64,000 nt of DNA, taken from contig JAFRRT010000012.1 of assembly GCA_017427945.1 (NCBI GenBank), positions 1 through 64,000 of the forward strand, given 5' to 3'. A program made the translations under genes and the position numbers. The stretch's first letter is position 1; the number at the start of each line of letters is the position of its first letter. The DNA comes from Muribaculaceae bacterium. Lineage in GTDB: Bacteria; Bacteroidota; Bacteroidia; Bacteroidales; Muribaculaceae. Under the pieces are notes generated by a model that saw nothing but the letters and a program-made list of their open reading frames with translations, was not told the origin of the DNA and made no database searches. Shown piece after piece: positions 18,227 through 26,064 of the stretch.

Positions 18227-20142
18227 GAATGCCAGGAGGACCCGGAGGAGGACCCGGACGTCATATCGTTGCAGATACTACCGGCGTGAACAAGCGCAGC
18301 ACATTACTGAGGCTTTTCGGCATAGTGATGAAGAACTACAAGTTCTCATTTCTTGCGGTGGCGGCGTGCATCGTGGTGACAGCATGCACAACCCTTGCCT
18401 CTACCCTATTCACCCGCACCCTTATCGATGACTATATCACACCGTTGATGGGCCAGGCGCATCCCGATTACGGGCCGCTGGGCCAGACGCTGATTAAGCT
18501 GGGTATTGTGCTCGTCTTCGGCGCCCTGTGCTCCTATCTGCACAGCCGACTGATGATCAACGTCAGTCAAGGCACGATGCTTAAGCTGCGTCTCAAGACC
18601 TTTGAGCACATGGAGTCGCTGCCTATCAAGTATTTCGACACCCATTCACATGGTGATGTAATGTCTACCTACACCAACGACGTGGACACCCTGCGCCAGA
18701 TGATTTCAGGCAGCTTACCTCAGGCATTCAACTCTCTCATCACATTGAGCATCACCTTTGCCAGCATGATTGTGATGAGTGTGCCCATGACAATCCTGTC
18801 CATCTTCATGGCGCTCTTGATGGCATGGTCTACGACCTACCTGGGCAAGCGCTCGCGCAAGCACTTCCGCGTACAACAGCAAAAACTCGCCGAGGTCAAC
18901 GGCTTCATCGAGGAGATGATGACTGGCCAAAAGGTCGTCAAAGTATTCTGCCATGAGGATAAGGCCGTCGAGCAGTTCGAGGTCATCAACGAGGAACTGC
19001 GCAGCAACACCTACGATGCCAACCGCATCGGTAACATTGTCATGCCTGTCAACGGCAACTTGGGGCACTTGAGTTATGTGCTCATGGGTGTGTTGGGCGC
19101 TGCGCTTATCATCAGTGGACACAGCGGCATGACTCTAGGTACGCTGGTTGCCTTCCTCACGCTCAACAAAAGTTTCGCACGTCCCATCGCCAGCATCAGT
19201 CAACAAATCAACAGTGTGCTCAATGCATCGGTGGGTGCCGACCGCATCTTCAAACTCAACGATGAGCTCCCCGAGGCCGACCATGGCAACATCACCCTGG
19301 TCAATGCCGGGCATGACGGCAGCGGCCGACTGGTGCCCTGCAAACCCCGCACAGGCACTTGGGCATGGAAGATTCCGCAGACCGACGGCACTTACCAGTA
19401 TCGCCAGGTCAACGGTGGCGTGAAGTTCAACAATGTGGACTTCGGCTACAACGAGGAGAAGCAGGTGCTGTTTGACATTGATATCGATGCCATGCCCGAC
19501 CAAAAGATCGCTTTTGTGGGCGGCACCGGAGCCGGAAAGACCACGATCACCAACCTCATCAACCGTTTCTATGACATCCAAGACGGCAAAATCCTTTATG
19601 ACGGCATCAGCATCAATGACATCCGTAAGCGTGACTTGCGTCACAGTCTGGGAATGGTGCTGCAGGAGACGCACCTGTTCACTGGCACTGTCATGGATAA
19701 CATACGCTACGGCCGCCTTGATGCCACCGATCAGGACTGCATCGAGGCCGCTAAACTCGTCAATGCCGATGGCTTCATCAGGCGCTTGAGCAACGGTTAT
19801 CAGACCGTGCTGAATGCTGATGGTGGTAATTTGAGCCAAGGTGAGCGCCAGTTGCTTGCCATCGCCCGTGCCGCAGTCGCCGACCCGCCCGTGCTCATCC
19901 TTGATGAGGCTACCAGCAGTATCGATACCCGCACCGAGAAACTTGTGCAGCAAGGTATGGACTCGCTGATGCAGGGACGCACCACCTTTGTCATCGCACA
20001 CCGCCTGTCCACCGTGCGTAACAGCGACTGCATTATTGTGCTGGAGCGAGGCCGCATCATCGAATACGGCACTCACGACGAACTCCTCGCTGCCAAGGGC
20101 AAGTACTACCAGCTCTACACCGGTGGCGAAATCACCTCCTGA
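18223..20142 (+). CDS. ABC exporter subunit, catalytically canonical partner
   Basis: 639 residues, starting within the stop of the preceding subunit (ATGA overlap), so the two are translated together. It has a glycine-rich N-terminus (MPGGPGGGPG), six membrane segments and an ATPase domain with Walker A GGTGAGKTT, signature LSQGERQ, Walker B LILDEATSS and switch IAHRLST. Catalytic Glu and His are both present. A segment of about 50 residues between the membrane and ATPase domains (around residues 360-400, with GTWAWKIPQTDGTYQYRQ) is longer than usual and aromatic-rich. With the preceding protein it forms a heterodimeric type IV exporter. Confidence 0.93.
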   Translation: MRMPGGPGGGPGRHIVADTTGVNKRSTLLRLFGIVMKNYKFSFLAVAACIVVTACTTLASTLFTRTLIDDYITPLMGQAHPDYGPLGQTLIKLGIVLVFGALCSYLHSRLMINVSQGTMLKLRLKTFEHMESLPIKYFDTHSHGDVMSTYTNDVDTLRQMISGSLPQAFNSLITLSITFASMIVMSVPMTILSIFMALLMAWSTTYLGKRSRKHFRVQQQKLAEVNGFIEEMMTGQKVVKVFCHEDKAVEQFEVINEELRSNTYDANRIGNIVMPVNGNLGHLSYVLMGVLGAALIISGHSGMTLGTLVAFLTLNKSFARPIASISQQINSVLNASVGADRIFKLNDELPEADHGNITLVNAGHDGSGRLVPCKPRTGTWAWKIPQTDGTYQYRQVNGGVKFNNVDFGYNEEKQVLFDIDIDAMPDQKIAFVGGTGAGKTTITNLINRFYDIQDGKILYDGISINDIRKRDLRHSLGMVLQETHLFTGTVMDNIRYGRLDATDQDCIEAAKLVNADGFIRRLSNGYQTVLNADGGNLSQGERQLLAIARAAVADPPVLILDEATSSIDTRTEKLVQQGMDSLMQGRTTFVIAHRLSTVRNSDCIIVLERGRIIEYGTHDELLAAKGKYYQLYTGGEITS

Positions 20143-20195
20143 TCAAGGTTTTATAAGTGTATTTTTACATTACAATCCGTTAACTATCTAATTAT

Positions 20196-20912
20196 ATGTT
20201 CGAGAATATTTATAGTGATATCATCAGTCCCGACGTCAACCTTGTGGGGGCGATCGTTAAGCTGTTGCTGAGTATGGCGCTGGGTGCCGTCATTGGCATG
20301 GAACGTCGCCGCAAGGGCCAGATTGCAGGACTGCGCACGTTTGCGCTCATTTCGATGGGCGCCACGCTGGCCATGCTAATCTCCATTTACATCCCTCAGG
20401 AGTACTTAGGTCTCAAGAACGGTGACCCGGGGCGCATTGCTGCCCAAGTGGTGAGTGGCGTGGGTTTCCTGGGTGCAGGTGCGATTATCCAGATGAAGGC
20501 CTCGGTGCGAGGCCTGACGACTGCTGCAGGCATCTGGATGACGGCGTGCATCGGCCTTGCCGTAGGCGCGGGAATGTATATGATATCCATCATAGCCACA
20601 TTGCTGATTATCTTCATCTTAGTGAATATTGAGCGTATCGAACAGCGTCACAATTTCCTGTGGGAGTCCAAGATTATTCGTGTGAAGGTCCATGAGATTA
20701 TTGATGACATCCAGCCCTTGAGGGACATTCTCCTCACCAACGATGTCCACATCAGCGATGAGTTCATGAAATATGACTATGTAGAACAATTGACCATCGT
20801 CAACTTCATGGTGCGCAGCAAGAGCAACGTCAACGTGCCTGCCATGTTCAGCGAGATAAAGGAAAAGAGCAATGCGGCCTCAATCACTATCACCAATGAA
20901 ATGAATATGTAG
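20196..20912 (+). CDS. MgtC/SapB-family membrane protein
   Basis: 238 residues. Residues 1-145 hold four to five membrane segments with the family motifs GMERRRKGQIAGLRTF and GVGFLGAGAII, then VRGLTTAAGIWMTACIGLAVG. A soluble C-terminal domain of about 80 residues follows. MgtC proteins support growth at low magnesium and restrain F-type ATP synthase in Salmonella; the role of this homologue is inferred. It lies 53 bp after the ABC genes and 25 bp before a cation antiporter, all on the same strand. No regulatory leader like the Salmonella mgtCBR leader is visible. Confidence 0.9.
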   Translation: MFENIYSDIISPDVNLVGAIVKLLLSMALGAVIGMERRRKGQIAGLRTFALISMGATLAMLISIYIPQEYLGLKNGDPGRIAAQVVSGVGFLGAGAIIQMKASVRGLTTAAGIWMTACIGLAVGAGMYMISIIATLLIIFILVNIERIEQRHNFLWESKIIRVKVHEIIDDIQPLRDILLTNDVHISDEFMKYDYVEQLTIVNFMVRSKSNVNVPAMFSEIKEKSNAASITITNEMNM

Positions 20913-20937
20913 GCCAATTAGACTTTAGACTTATAAG
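20910..20937 (+). repeat. Heptamer array remnant after the mgtC-like gene
   Basis: Starts at the stop codon TAG (20910) and continues with two in-phase TAGACTT units (20919-20932). It is a weaker relative of the TAGGNNT arrays elsewhere. Confidence 0.55.
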
Positions 20938-23178
20938 GTGGAAGGACTGGATATCAATAGCCTGATCAGTGACTTGGCGTTCATCCTCATATTGGGGGCC
21001 ATCGCTACAGTCGTTTTCAAGATGCTCAAGCAACCTGTTGTGCTGGGCTATATCGTGGCAGGCTTTCTTGCCAGTCCTCACTTCACCTTGCTCCCCTCGA
21101 TTGCTAGTGAGGCCAACATCGAGTTCTGGGCGCAAATCGGTATCATCGTGCTATTGTTCTCGTTGGGACTGGAATTCAGCTTCAAGAAACTGGTTGACGT
21201 GGGCGGGTCGGCGATTGTCACCGCACTCATCATCGTCCTGGGTATGATGAGCCTGGGCTTTGTCGTGGGCAAGTATCTGGGTTATGGCATGGTCAACAGC
21301 ATCTTTCTGGGCGGCATGATATCGATGTCTTCAACAACCATCATCATCAAGGCCCTGACCGACCTGAACATGCGACAACGGCGCTTTGTCCCGATGACAT
21401 TCGCCGTGCTCATTGTCGAAGACCTGTTCGCTGTTGTGATGATGGTGATTCTTTCATCTATCGCGTTGAACAACAGCGTGAAAGGCGAGGAGATGATTGG
21501 GAGCATCCTCAAGCTGTCGTTCTTCCTCATTATGTGGTTCACTGTGGGCATCTTTATCATTCCCACGCTGTTCAAGCGTTTCAAACGTTACATCAGCGAT
21601 GAGCAGATGCTGATAATCGCCATGGGTTTGTGCTTTGCCATGGTGCTGTTCTCAATCAATTCAGGCTTCTCGGCGGCATTGGGAGCCTTTGTTATGGGTT
21701 CCATATTGGCTGGAACCATCGAAGCCGAGCGCATCGAACGGCTCATTTCTCCTGTCAAGGACCTGTTTGGTGCCGTGTTCTTCATCTCGGTTGGTATGAT
21801 GGTCGATCCCGCGGTAATGACGCAACACTGGAGTGTCATCGCTCTGCTGGCAGTTGTGGTTATTGTGGGCATGATTGTGTTTGGCACGTTCGGCATGCTT
21901 GCTACCGGTCAGCCACTCAAATTGGCCTTGGAGTCGGGCTTCTCGCTCACGCAGATCGGCGAGTTCTCTTTCATCATCGCCACGCTGGGAACCAGTCTGG
22001 GCGTGCTCGACAAGAGCATCTACCCCATCATCGTAGCCGTTTCGGTAGTGACTACATTCACCACACCATTCTTTATCAAGCAAGCCGAACCATGTTACAA
22101 CGCCCTTTACAAAATCTTGCCCAAGAGTTGGACACGCCTGCTCAATGGCTATAGCCATGATGCCAGCGAGAGTGAGTCCAGCGAAATTTCCACCCTTTGG
22201 AAATCCATTATCAAGCGCTATGTGGTGCGGGTCATCATCTACTCGGTTGTGATCATTGCCTTGATAGTGATGTGCCGCACATTCCTCATGCCTTACGTTC
22301 TCAAGTGGCTGGGAAGCGGCGGTTGGGCCCGGTTGGCATGTGTTGTACTGTCGCTGGCCATCGTTGGCCCCCTTATTGTGTCGATTATCGCGCCCTCAAT
22401 CAAGCGCAGCGAGCATGAGCGCCTTATCGAGAGTTCCGGCACCGTCTCTTATGTCCCCTTTGTCATCATGATCATCATCAGTCTGGTGCTCTCTACCGGA
22501 TATGTGGCATTCTTGCTGCAAGGGGTCTATCACAGTGCAGCAGCAGTGATTGCGTCTGTCCTGATTGTCGCTGTGGGATTGTTTGCCATAGCATTGCTGC
22601 CCAATCCCCTACGCCGCAAAATCAATAACATCGAGAAACGCTTCATCAGCAATATCAACGAGCGTGAGAACCGCCGCACAGGTCACGAGAACAATCTGGT
22701 GAGCGACCTGCATCTGGCCTATATGAACGTGGGCCATGACTGTCCGTTTATTGGCGATAAACTGTGCGACCTTGACTTGCGCACGCGCTATGGTGTCAAC
22801 CTAGTAAACATTCAGCGTGCCGGCAAGTCACATCCTGTTCCCTCGGGTGACATGAGAATCTTCCCCGGTGATGTGTTGGGCGTTATTGGCACCGAGGAGC
22901 AGATTCAGCGCATGCTGCCGTTGGTAGAGGCACAGCACGACCGTGGACAATCACAGACACAAGAGGTGAAATTCATCCACTTTACCATCGGCAAGAACTC
23001 ACCGATTGTGGGCGTGGCGTTGGAGAACACCAGGCTGCGCGAGGACTATGGTGCACTGCTGGTTGCAGTACAACGAGGTGAGGAAGAATATATCTCCCCC
23101 ACCCCTGACCTGGTTTTCAAGTCAGGAGACATCCTGTGGATTGTGGGCGATCCCAAACTCTTGTCATCTCTTAAATAG
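20938..23178 (+). CDS. CPA2-type cation:proton antiporter with two TrkA-C domains
   Basis: 746 residues from a GTG start (MEGLDINSLI). About 12 membrane segments at residues 10-390 form the Na+/H+ exchanger domain; motifs include VVLGYIVAGFLASP and FSLGLEFSFKKL. More membrane segments lie at 425-560. Two TrkA-C (RCK-C) domains follow, near residues 590-665 and 675-746; each contains a GDVLGVIG or GDILWIVG strand. The NAD-binding RCK-N domain found in Kef proteins is absent. Probably a potassium or sodium efflux antiporter gated by a small ligand. A terminator follows the heptamer array that begins at its stop codon. Confidence 0.9.
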   Translation: MEGLDINSLISDLAFILILGAIATVVFKMLKQPVVLGYIVAGFLASPHFTLLPSIASEANIEFWAQIGIIVLLFSLGLEFSFKKLVDVGGSAIVTALIIVLGMMSLGFVVGKYLGYGMVNSIFLGGMISMSSTTIIIKALTDLNMRQRRFVPMTFAVLIVEDLFAVVMMVILSSIALNNSVKGEEMIGSILKLSFFLIMWFTVGIFIIPTLFKRFKRYISDEQMLIIAMGLCFAMVLFSINSGFSAALGAFVMGSILAGTIEAERIERLISPVKDLFGAVFFISVGMMVDPAVMTQHWSVIALLAVVVIVGMIVFGTFGMLATGQPLKLALESGFSLTQIGEFSFIIATLGTSLGVLDKSIYPIIVAVSVVTTFTTPFFIKQAEPCYNALYKILPKSWTRLLNGYSHDASESESSEISTLWKSIIKRYVVRVIIYSVVIIALIVMCRTFLMPYVLKWLGSGGWARLACVVLSLAIVGPLIVSIIAPSIKRSEHERLIESSGTVSYVPFVIMIIISLVLSTGYVAFLLQGVYHSAAAVIASVLIVAVGLFAIALLPNPLRRKINNIEKRFISNINERENRRTGHENNLVSDLHLAYMNVGHDCPFIGDKLCDLDLRTRYGVNLVNIQRAGKSHPVPSGDMRIFPGDVLGVIGTEEQIQRMLPLVEAQHDRGQSQTQEVKFIHFTIGKNSPIVGVALENTRLREDYGALLVAVQRGEEEYISPTPDLVFKSGDILWIVGDPKLLSSLK

Positions 23179-23203
23179 GCTTTAGGTTTTAGGCTTTAGG
23201 TAA
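23176..23203 (+). repeat. Heptamer array (TAGGNNT), antiporter copy
   Basis: TAGGCTT, TAGGTTT, TAGGCTT, TAGGTAA in perfect 7-bp phase. The first TAG is the stop codon of the antiporter gene. Confidence 0.88.
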
Positions 23204-23218
23204 TAACACACTCTTGCA

Positions 23219-23254
23219 ACACGCATTGTGCTTTCGTGTCTATGCGTGTTTTTA
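23219..23254 (+). terminator. Rho-independent terminator after the antiporter
   Basis: ACACGCAT (23219-23226) pairs with ATGCGTGT (23242-23249), followed by TTTTA. Confidence 0.85.
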
Positions 23255-23256
23255 TC

Positions 23257-23334
23257 ACGCTCGCTCAGCTCGCGGAAAATTAAACAAAATTATATATTTA
23301 ATTATTTTTATAAATTTGAATAATTTCCCGAAAC
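23257..23334 (+). repeat. AT-rich palindrome-ended element, copy B1
   Basis: Begins ACGCTCGCTCAGCTCGCGG, then an AT-rich core running from GGAAAATTAAACAAAATT to AATTTCCCGAAAC. The core ends are imperfect inverted repeats of each other. It matches the reverse complement of copy B2 and the plus strand of copy B3. Confidence 0.75.
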
Positions 23335-23481
23335 TTGGGGGGGTCTAAAAGGCGAGGGGGCGACCATGTGCGTCAGCCTATATAAATCTTTTCCCATCCT
23401 GGATTATTACCGCCTATAGGCGGGAAAACTTGTGCAAGCTGAAGGCCATGAAGTTTACTTCAATGGCTGAGGCGCCGCCAT

Positions 23482-23558
23482 GTTTCGGGAAATTAAAACA
23501 AATTCTATTTTAAAATTTTTATAATTAATTCTGTTTAATTTCCCGTGCGATAGCACGG
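23482..23558 (-). repeat. AT-rich palindrome-ended element, copy B2 (inverted to B1)
   Basis: Plus strand runs from GTTTCGGGAAATTAAAACA to TTTAATTTCCCG. A perfect hairpin CCGTGC-GATA-GCACGG (23543-23558) abuts and overlaps the end. Its reverse complement shares with B1 the start GGAAATTAAACA and the end AATTTCCCGAAAC. Confidence 0.75.
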
Positions 23559-23632
23559 CCACATGTTCCAGGCGACGGATGCGGATGCCCATTCCTCACT
23601 CCTTATGCGGCCAGGCCAAGGCCAGGCCCTAC

Positions 23633-23660
23633 ACACCTAACACCTAAAGCCTAAAGCCTA
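23633..23660 (-). repeat. Heptamer array (TAGGNNT), adhesin-gene copy
   Basis: Four in-phase units on the plus strand, ACACCTA, ACACCTA, AAGCCTA, AAGCCTA (23633-23660). On the minus strand they read TAGGCTT/TAGGTGT and lie just beyond the adhesin-gene terminator. Confidence 0.85.
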
Positions 23661-23663
23661 ATA

Positions 23664-23705
23664 AAAAAGCAGAGGATGCCTGCGCTTAGTTGCACAGACA
23701 TCCTC
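23664..23705 (-). terminator. Rho-independent terminator of the adhesin/dockerin gene
   Basis: On the minus strand CGAGGATGTCTGTGC pairs, with a few G-T pairs, with GCGCAGGCATCCTC and is followed by TGCTTTTTTATT. Confidence 0.85.
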
Positions 23706-23753
23706 GTTAGGTCGATTGGCAGATTAGAGAGACTCTAATCTGTCACAATGTGA

Positions 23754-25694
23754 TTACCACTCGTGGCTCAACAGGTAGTCGATCAGAGCGGTTACGTCAG
23801 CGATGGTTACGTTCTCATCGAGGTTGCAGTCAGCATTAGCAACGCTGATGCCGGTAGGATCGTGGCTCAACAGGTAGTCGATCAGAGCGGTAACGTCAGC
23901 GATGGTTACATCGCCACTCAGGTTCACGTCACCACGCAGGCCAGCAGGAGTTACCGGCTCGATGATGAGACGCATAGCCTCGAGGTCGAGAGTCATGTTG
24001 TACTCACCAGCGGGGATACGGATAGCATGATATGCATCCCAAGTCAGTGAGATGAAGTCCTCTTCGCCAGTGTACCAGTAGTCGGTACCCTCATCGGCGA
24101 TAGCACCGAAGCGGAACTGCTCAATGTAAGCCCAACCACCATCGTCGTTGTTCTCGGCGAGCTCGGTGGTGAAGCCGAAGTAGTTGTTCTCTGCGTTGAA
24201 GGTGTAGTTCAGCGTGTAGATGTTGTTCTCAGCGTCATAGGTGAACTTGGTACCCTGAGTGCAATCCCAAGGCTGGTCGTCGCCGCCCAGCATGTAAACA
24301 TCCCTCAGTTCAGCCAAAGTGGTGAACTCAACGATATCGCACCAGTCAGTTGCTTGATCAGCATTGTAACCCTGTACCTGTACCTCATACTTGGTCTCGG
24401 GAGTCAGGCCCTCGATGTTGAAGTAGTCATCGGTAATGTTATACTCATAGTTCCAAGCGGCGGGCTGGATAATCTCAGCATTGGGATCGCCAATGAAGAC
24501 GTCATCAATGTAAACTGACCACTGGTCGTAGGTGCTGTAGTTACGGAAGACGATGCAGCCCTCAGCGCCTTCAAATACACTCAGGTCAACAGTGTAAACA
24601 GTATGGGTGGTCGTGGTAATCAGAGAATCCTCGAAGAGCTGATACAAATCCTCACCTACCATAGCATAAACCTGAACAACTTCAGGATAACTTGCTGAGC
24701 GACCCCACATGGTGAAGTGGAGTTCACCCTTCAAGGGCACATCAGGCGTACCAATCCAGTTGTCGGGCGAGCATGCGCCACTGCTGGTATAAGAACCTGA
24801 GATGAGGCAAGCATCGGTTTCTGCATCATCGGTATAAGCCAAGCCCCAACCTTGACCGTCACCATCCATGTCATAGGTCCACCAGCCTTCAAGATCCTCA
24901 TCAAGATTAGCAACGAGGAAGTTCCACTCATGAGGATTGCCTGACAGGTCGGTCCAGGGACGCCAGCGCAGGTTCCAACCTGTAGCATTGGCATCGGCTT
25001 CCCAATCTACATAAGCAGAGGTGGCAGCAGGAGTAACTGCAATCTCAGGAACTACGGGAGCCGTGGGATCGTCGATCACCACGTCAACTACATCGTGACC
25101 ATCGCTGCCCAGAGTGACGGTGAAAGTGTATGAGCAACGGCTCTTGAACACGTAGTCATCAGCACGGCCACCTACGTTACCAGCATCATTTGCAATCCAG
25201 ATCCTGTCACTAGGAGTCGGGTTGGTGATACACCAGTCATAGGTGCCAGCGGGAATCAAAATAGAAATGCTGTTGTTAATGACGATGTTCTCGGTGGTCA
25301 TGCTTCCATCAGCATTCTCAGGAATCTTGTACTCGAACTCGGCATAAACAGAAGCGTCGGCATCACCACTTGAGGTCAAACCACCAGTTTCAGGAATAGT
25401 CGTGCCGTAAGCGGTAGCATCGGCATCAAGCAGCATCTGATAGCCAGTGCCATCTTCCCATACGTCGCCAGCGGTGAGGGTTACCTGGGCATAGCCTTCG
25501 GGCACATCGGCACGAGTAGCACGGAGCACACCGGTGTAAGGAGTTCCCACAATGCCGGGAGCGGCTTTGCGAACAACCTGCTCCATCTTAGCCTTGGGGC
25601 TGTCAGAAATCTTCTTCTGAACATGAGATTTTGTAATCCCTGCACTGGCAGATAATACTGCCACGCTCATGAGTAAAAACAAAAATTTCTTCAT
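23754..25694 (-). CDS. Secreted gingipain/hemagglutinin-type adhesin with C-terminal dockerin
   Basis: 646 residues. Signal peptide at 1-19. Residues about 68-210 match DUF2436 of Porphyromonas gingipains and hemagglutinins (VTLTAGDVWEDGTGYQMLLD, TYDWCITNP). Residues about 254-406 match the cleaved-adhesin domain (SYTSSGACSPDNW). Fibronectin type III halves at about 213-253 and 413-460 flank it. Residues 463-580 form a beta-rich module recalling outer-membrane starch-binding domains. A dockerin pair occupies 587-646 (GDVNLSGDVTIADVTALID and NLDENVTIADVTALID). There is no protease domain and no type IX sorting domain. A binding role at the cell surface is inferred. Promoter box at 25820; terminator at 23664. 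Confidence 0.88.
   Translation of the reverse strand: MKKFLFLLMSVAVLSASAGITKSHVQKKISDSPKAKMEQVVRKAAPGIVGTPYTGVLRATRADVPEGYAQVTLTAGDVWEDGTGYQMLLDADATAYGTTIPETGGLTSSGDADASVYAEFEYKIPENADGSMTTENIVINNSISILIPAGTYDWCITNPTPSDRIWIANDAGNVGGRADDYVFKSRCSYTFTVTLGSDGHDVVDVVIDDPTAPVVPEIAVTPAATSAYVDWEADANATGWNLRWRPWTDLSGNPHEWNFLVANLDEDLEGWWTYDMDGDGQGWGLAYTDDAETDACLISGSYTSSGACSPDNWIGTPDVPLKGELHFTMWGRSASYPEVVQVYAMVGEDLYQLFEDSLITTTTHTVYTVDLSVFEGAEGCIVFRNYSTYDQWSVYIDDVFIGDPNAEIIQPAAWNYEYNITDDYFNIEGLTPETKYEVQVQGYNADQATDWCDIVEFTTLAELRDVYMLGGDDQPWDCTQGTKFTYDAENNIYTLNYTFNAENNYFGFTTELAENNDDGGWAYIEQFRFGAIADEGTDYWYTGEEDFISLTWDAYHAIRIPAGEYNMTLDLEAMRLIIEPVTPAGLRGDVNLSGDVTIADVTALIDYLLSHDPTGISVANADCNLDENVTIADVTALIDYLLSHEW
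23763..23933 (-). repeat. DNA-level duplication encoding the two dockerin halves
   Basis: About 55 bp at 23763-23812 recur almost identically at 23865-23912 (GTGGCTCAACAGGTAGTCGA ... GTCAGCGATGGTTAC). The near-identity of the two dockerin halves at DNA level points to a recent duplication or gene conversion within the domain. Confidence 0.8.
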
Positions 25695-25819
25695 AAATGA
25701 ATGATTTTAAAAAGTTAATATAAATTGGAATAAAAACAAAAGTTACATAACAAAAATAGGGTTCATTTAAGCATTAAACTGAAAATCAGGGTCAAATACC
25801 TTTTTAACAATTTAATGCG

Positions 25820-25827
25820 CAAATATA
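25820..25827 (-). promoter_or_regulatory. -7 box (TATATTTG) for the adhesin/dockerin gene
   Basis: Complement reads TATATTTGCGC, matching TAnnTTTG. The implied leader is about 120 nt. Confidence 0.55.
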
Positions 25828-26001
25828 CTACATTAATTTTAATTAACCATAAAAAAAGTGAGATTTTTTAATTATTTTCAAAAAAAAGTTATTTACAACT
25901 GCAAGCGCAATTATATCTACAGTATATTCTAATGAATCAATAATTAGATAACATGCTCAGATGCAGATTAATTGTATATCACCTTTGCGTGGGATGGACT
26001 G

Positions 26002-26033
26002 TAAAAAATGGAGGCACAATTGCTTGCGCCTCC
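26002..26033 (-). terminator. Rho-independent terminator with GCAA tetraloop
   Basis: On the minus strand GGAGGCGCAA-GCAA-TTGTGCCTCC, a 10-bp stem capped by a GNRA tetraloop, then ATTTTTTAC. Confidence 0.9.
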
Positions 26034-26064
26034 ACATGATAAAAAATCTAAATGATAACGATCA

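Larger units (their letters stand above)
23179..23753. other. Repeat-rich intergenic region, no gene seen
   Basis: In order: heptamer array, antiporter terminator, AT-rich element B1, a GC-rich 150-bp centre (G-run at 23336-23342 and CGCCTATAGGCG near 23410), inverted element B2, a GC-rich tract, a second heptamer array and the terminator of the downstream adhesin gene. No reading frame looks genuine. Confidence 0.7.
25695..26064. other. AT-rich spacer between two dockerin genes
   Basis: Contains the adhesin promoter box (25820-25827) with a 5' leader of roughly 120 nt, and the terminator of the upstream dockerin gene (26002-26033). The 25840-26000 part is AT-rich with no gene seen. Confidence 0.6.

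Noticed and set aside
19135..20076. 313-codon frame antisense to the second ABC exporter gene
   Set aside because: Lies across the conserved ATPase domain on the other strand; no promoter and no recognisable domain.
23257..23275. Left flank of repeats B1/B3 as a hairpin
   Set aside because: It repeats GCTC motifs in direct orientation, which cannot fold on itself; it is kept as a shared flank only.
23331..23347. G-run and G-rich tract as a G-quadruplex or start of a gene
   Set aside because: Only one long G-run at 23336-23342 with weak neighbours; insufficient for a G-quadruplex claim.
23763..23933. Possible CRISPR-like direct repeats
   Set aside because: Two copies only and inside a coding dockerin domain; no array and no cas gene.
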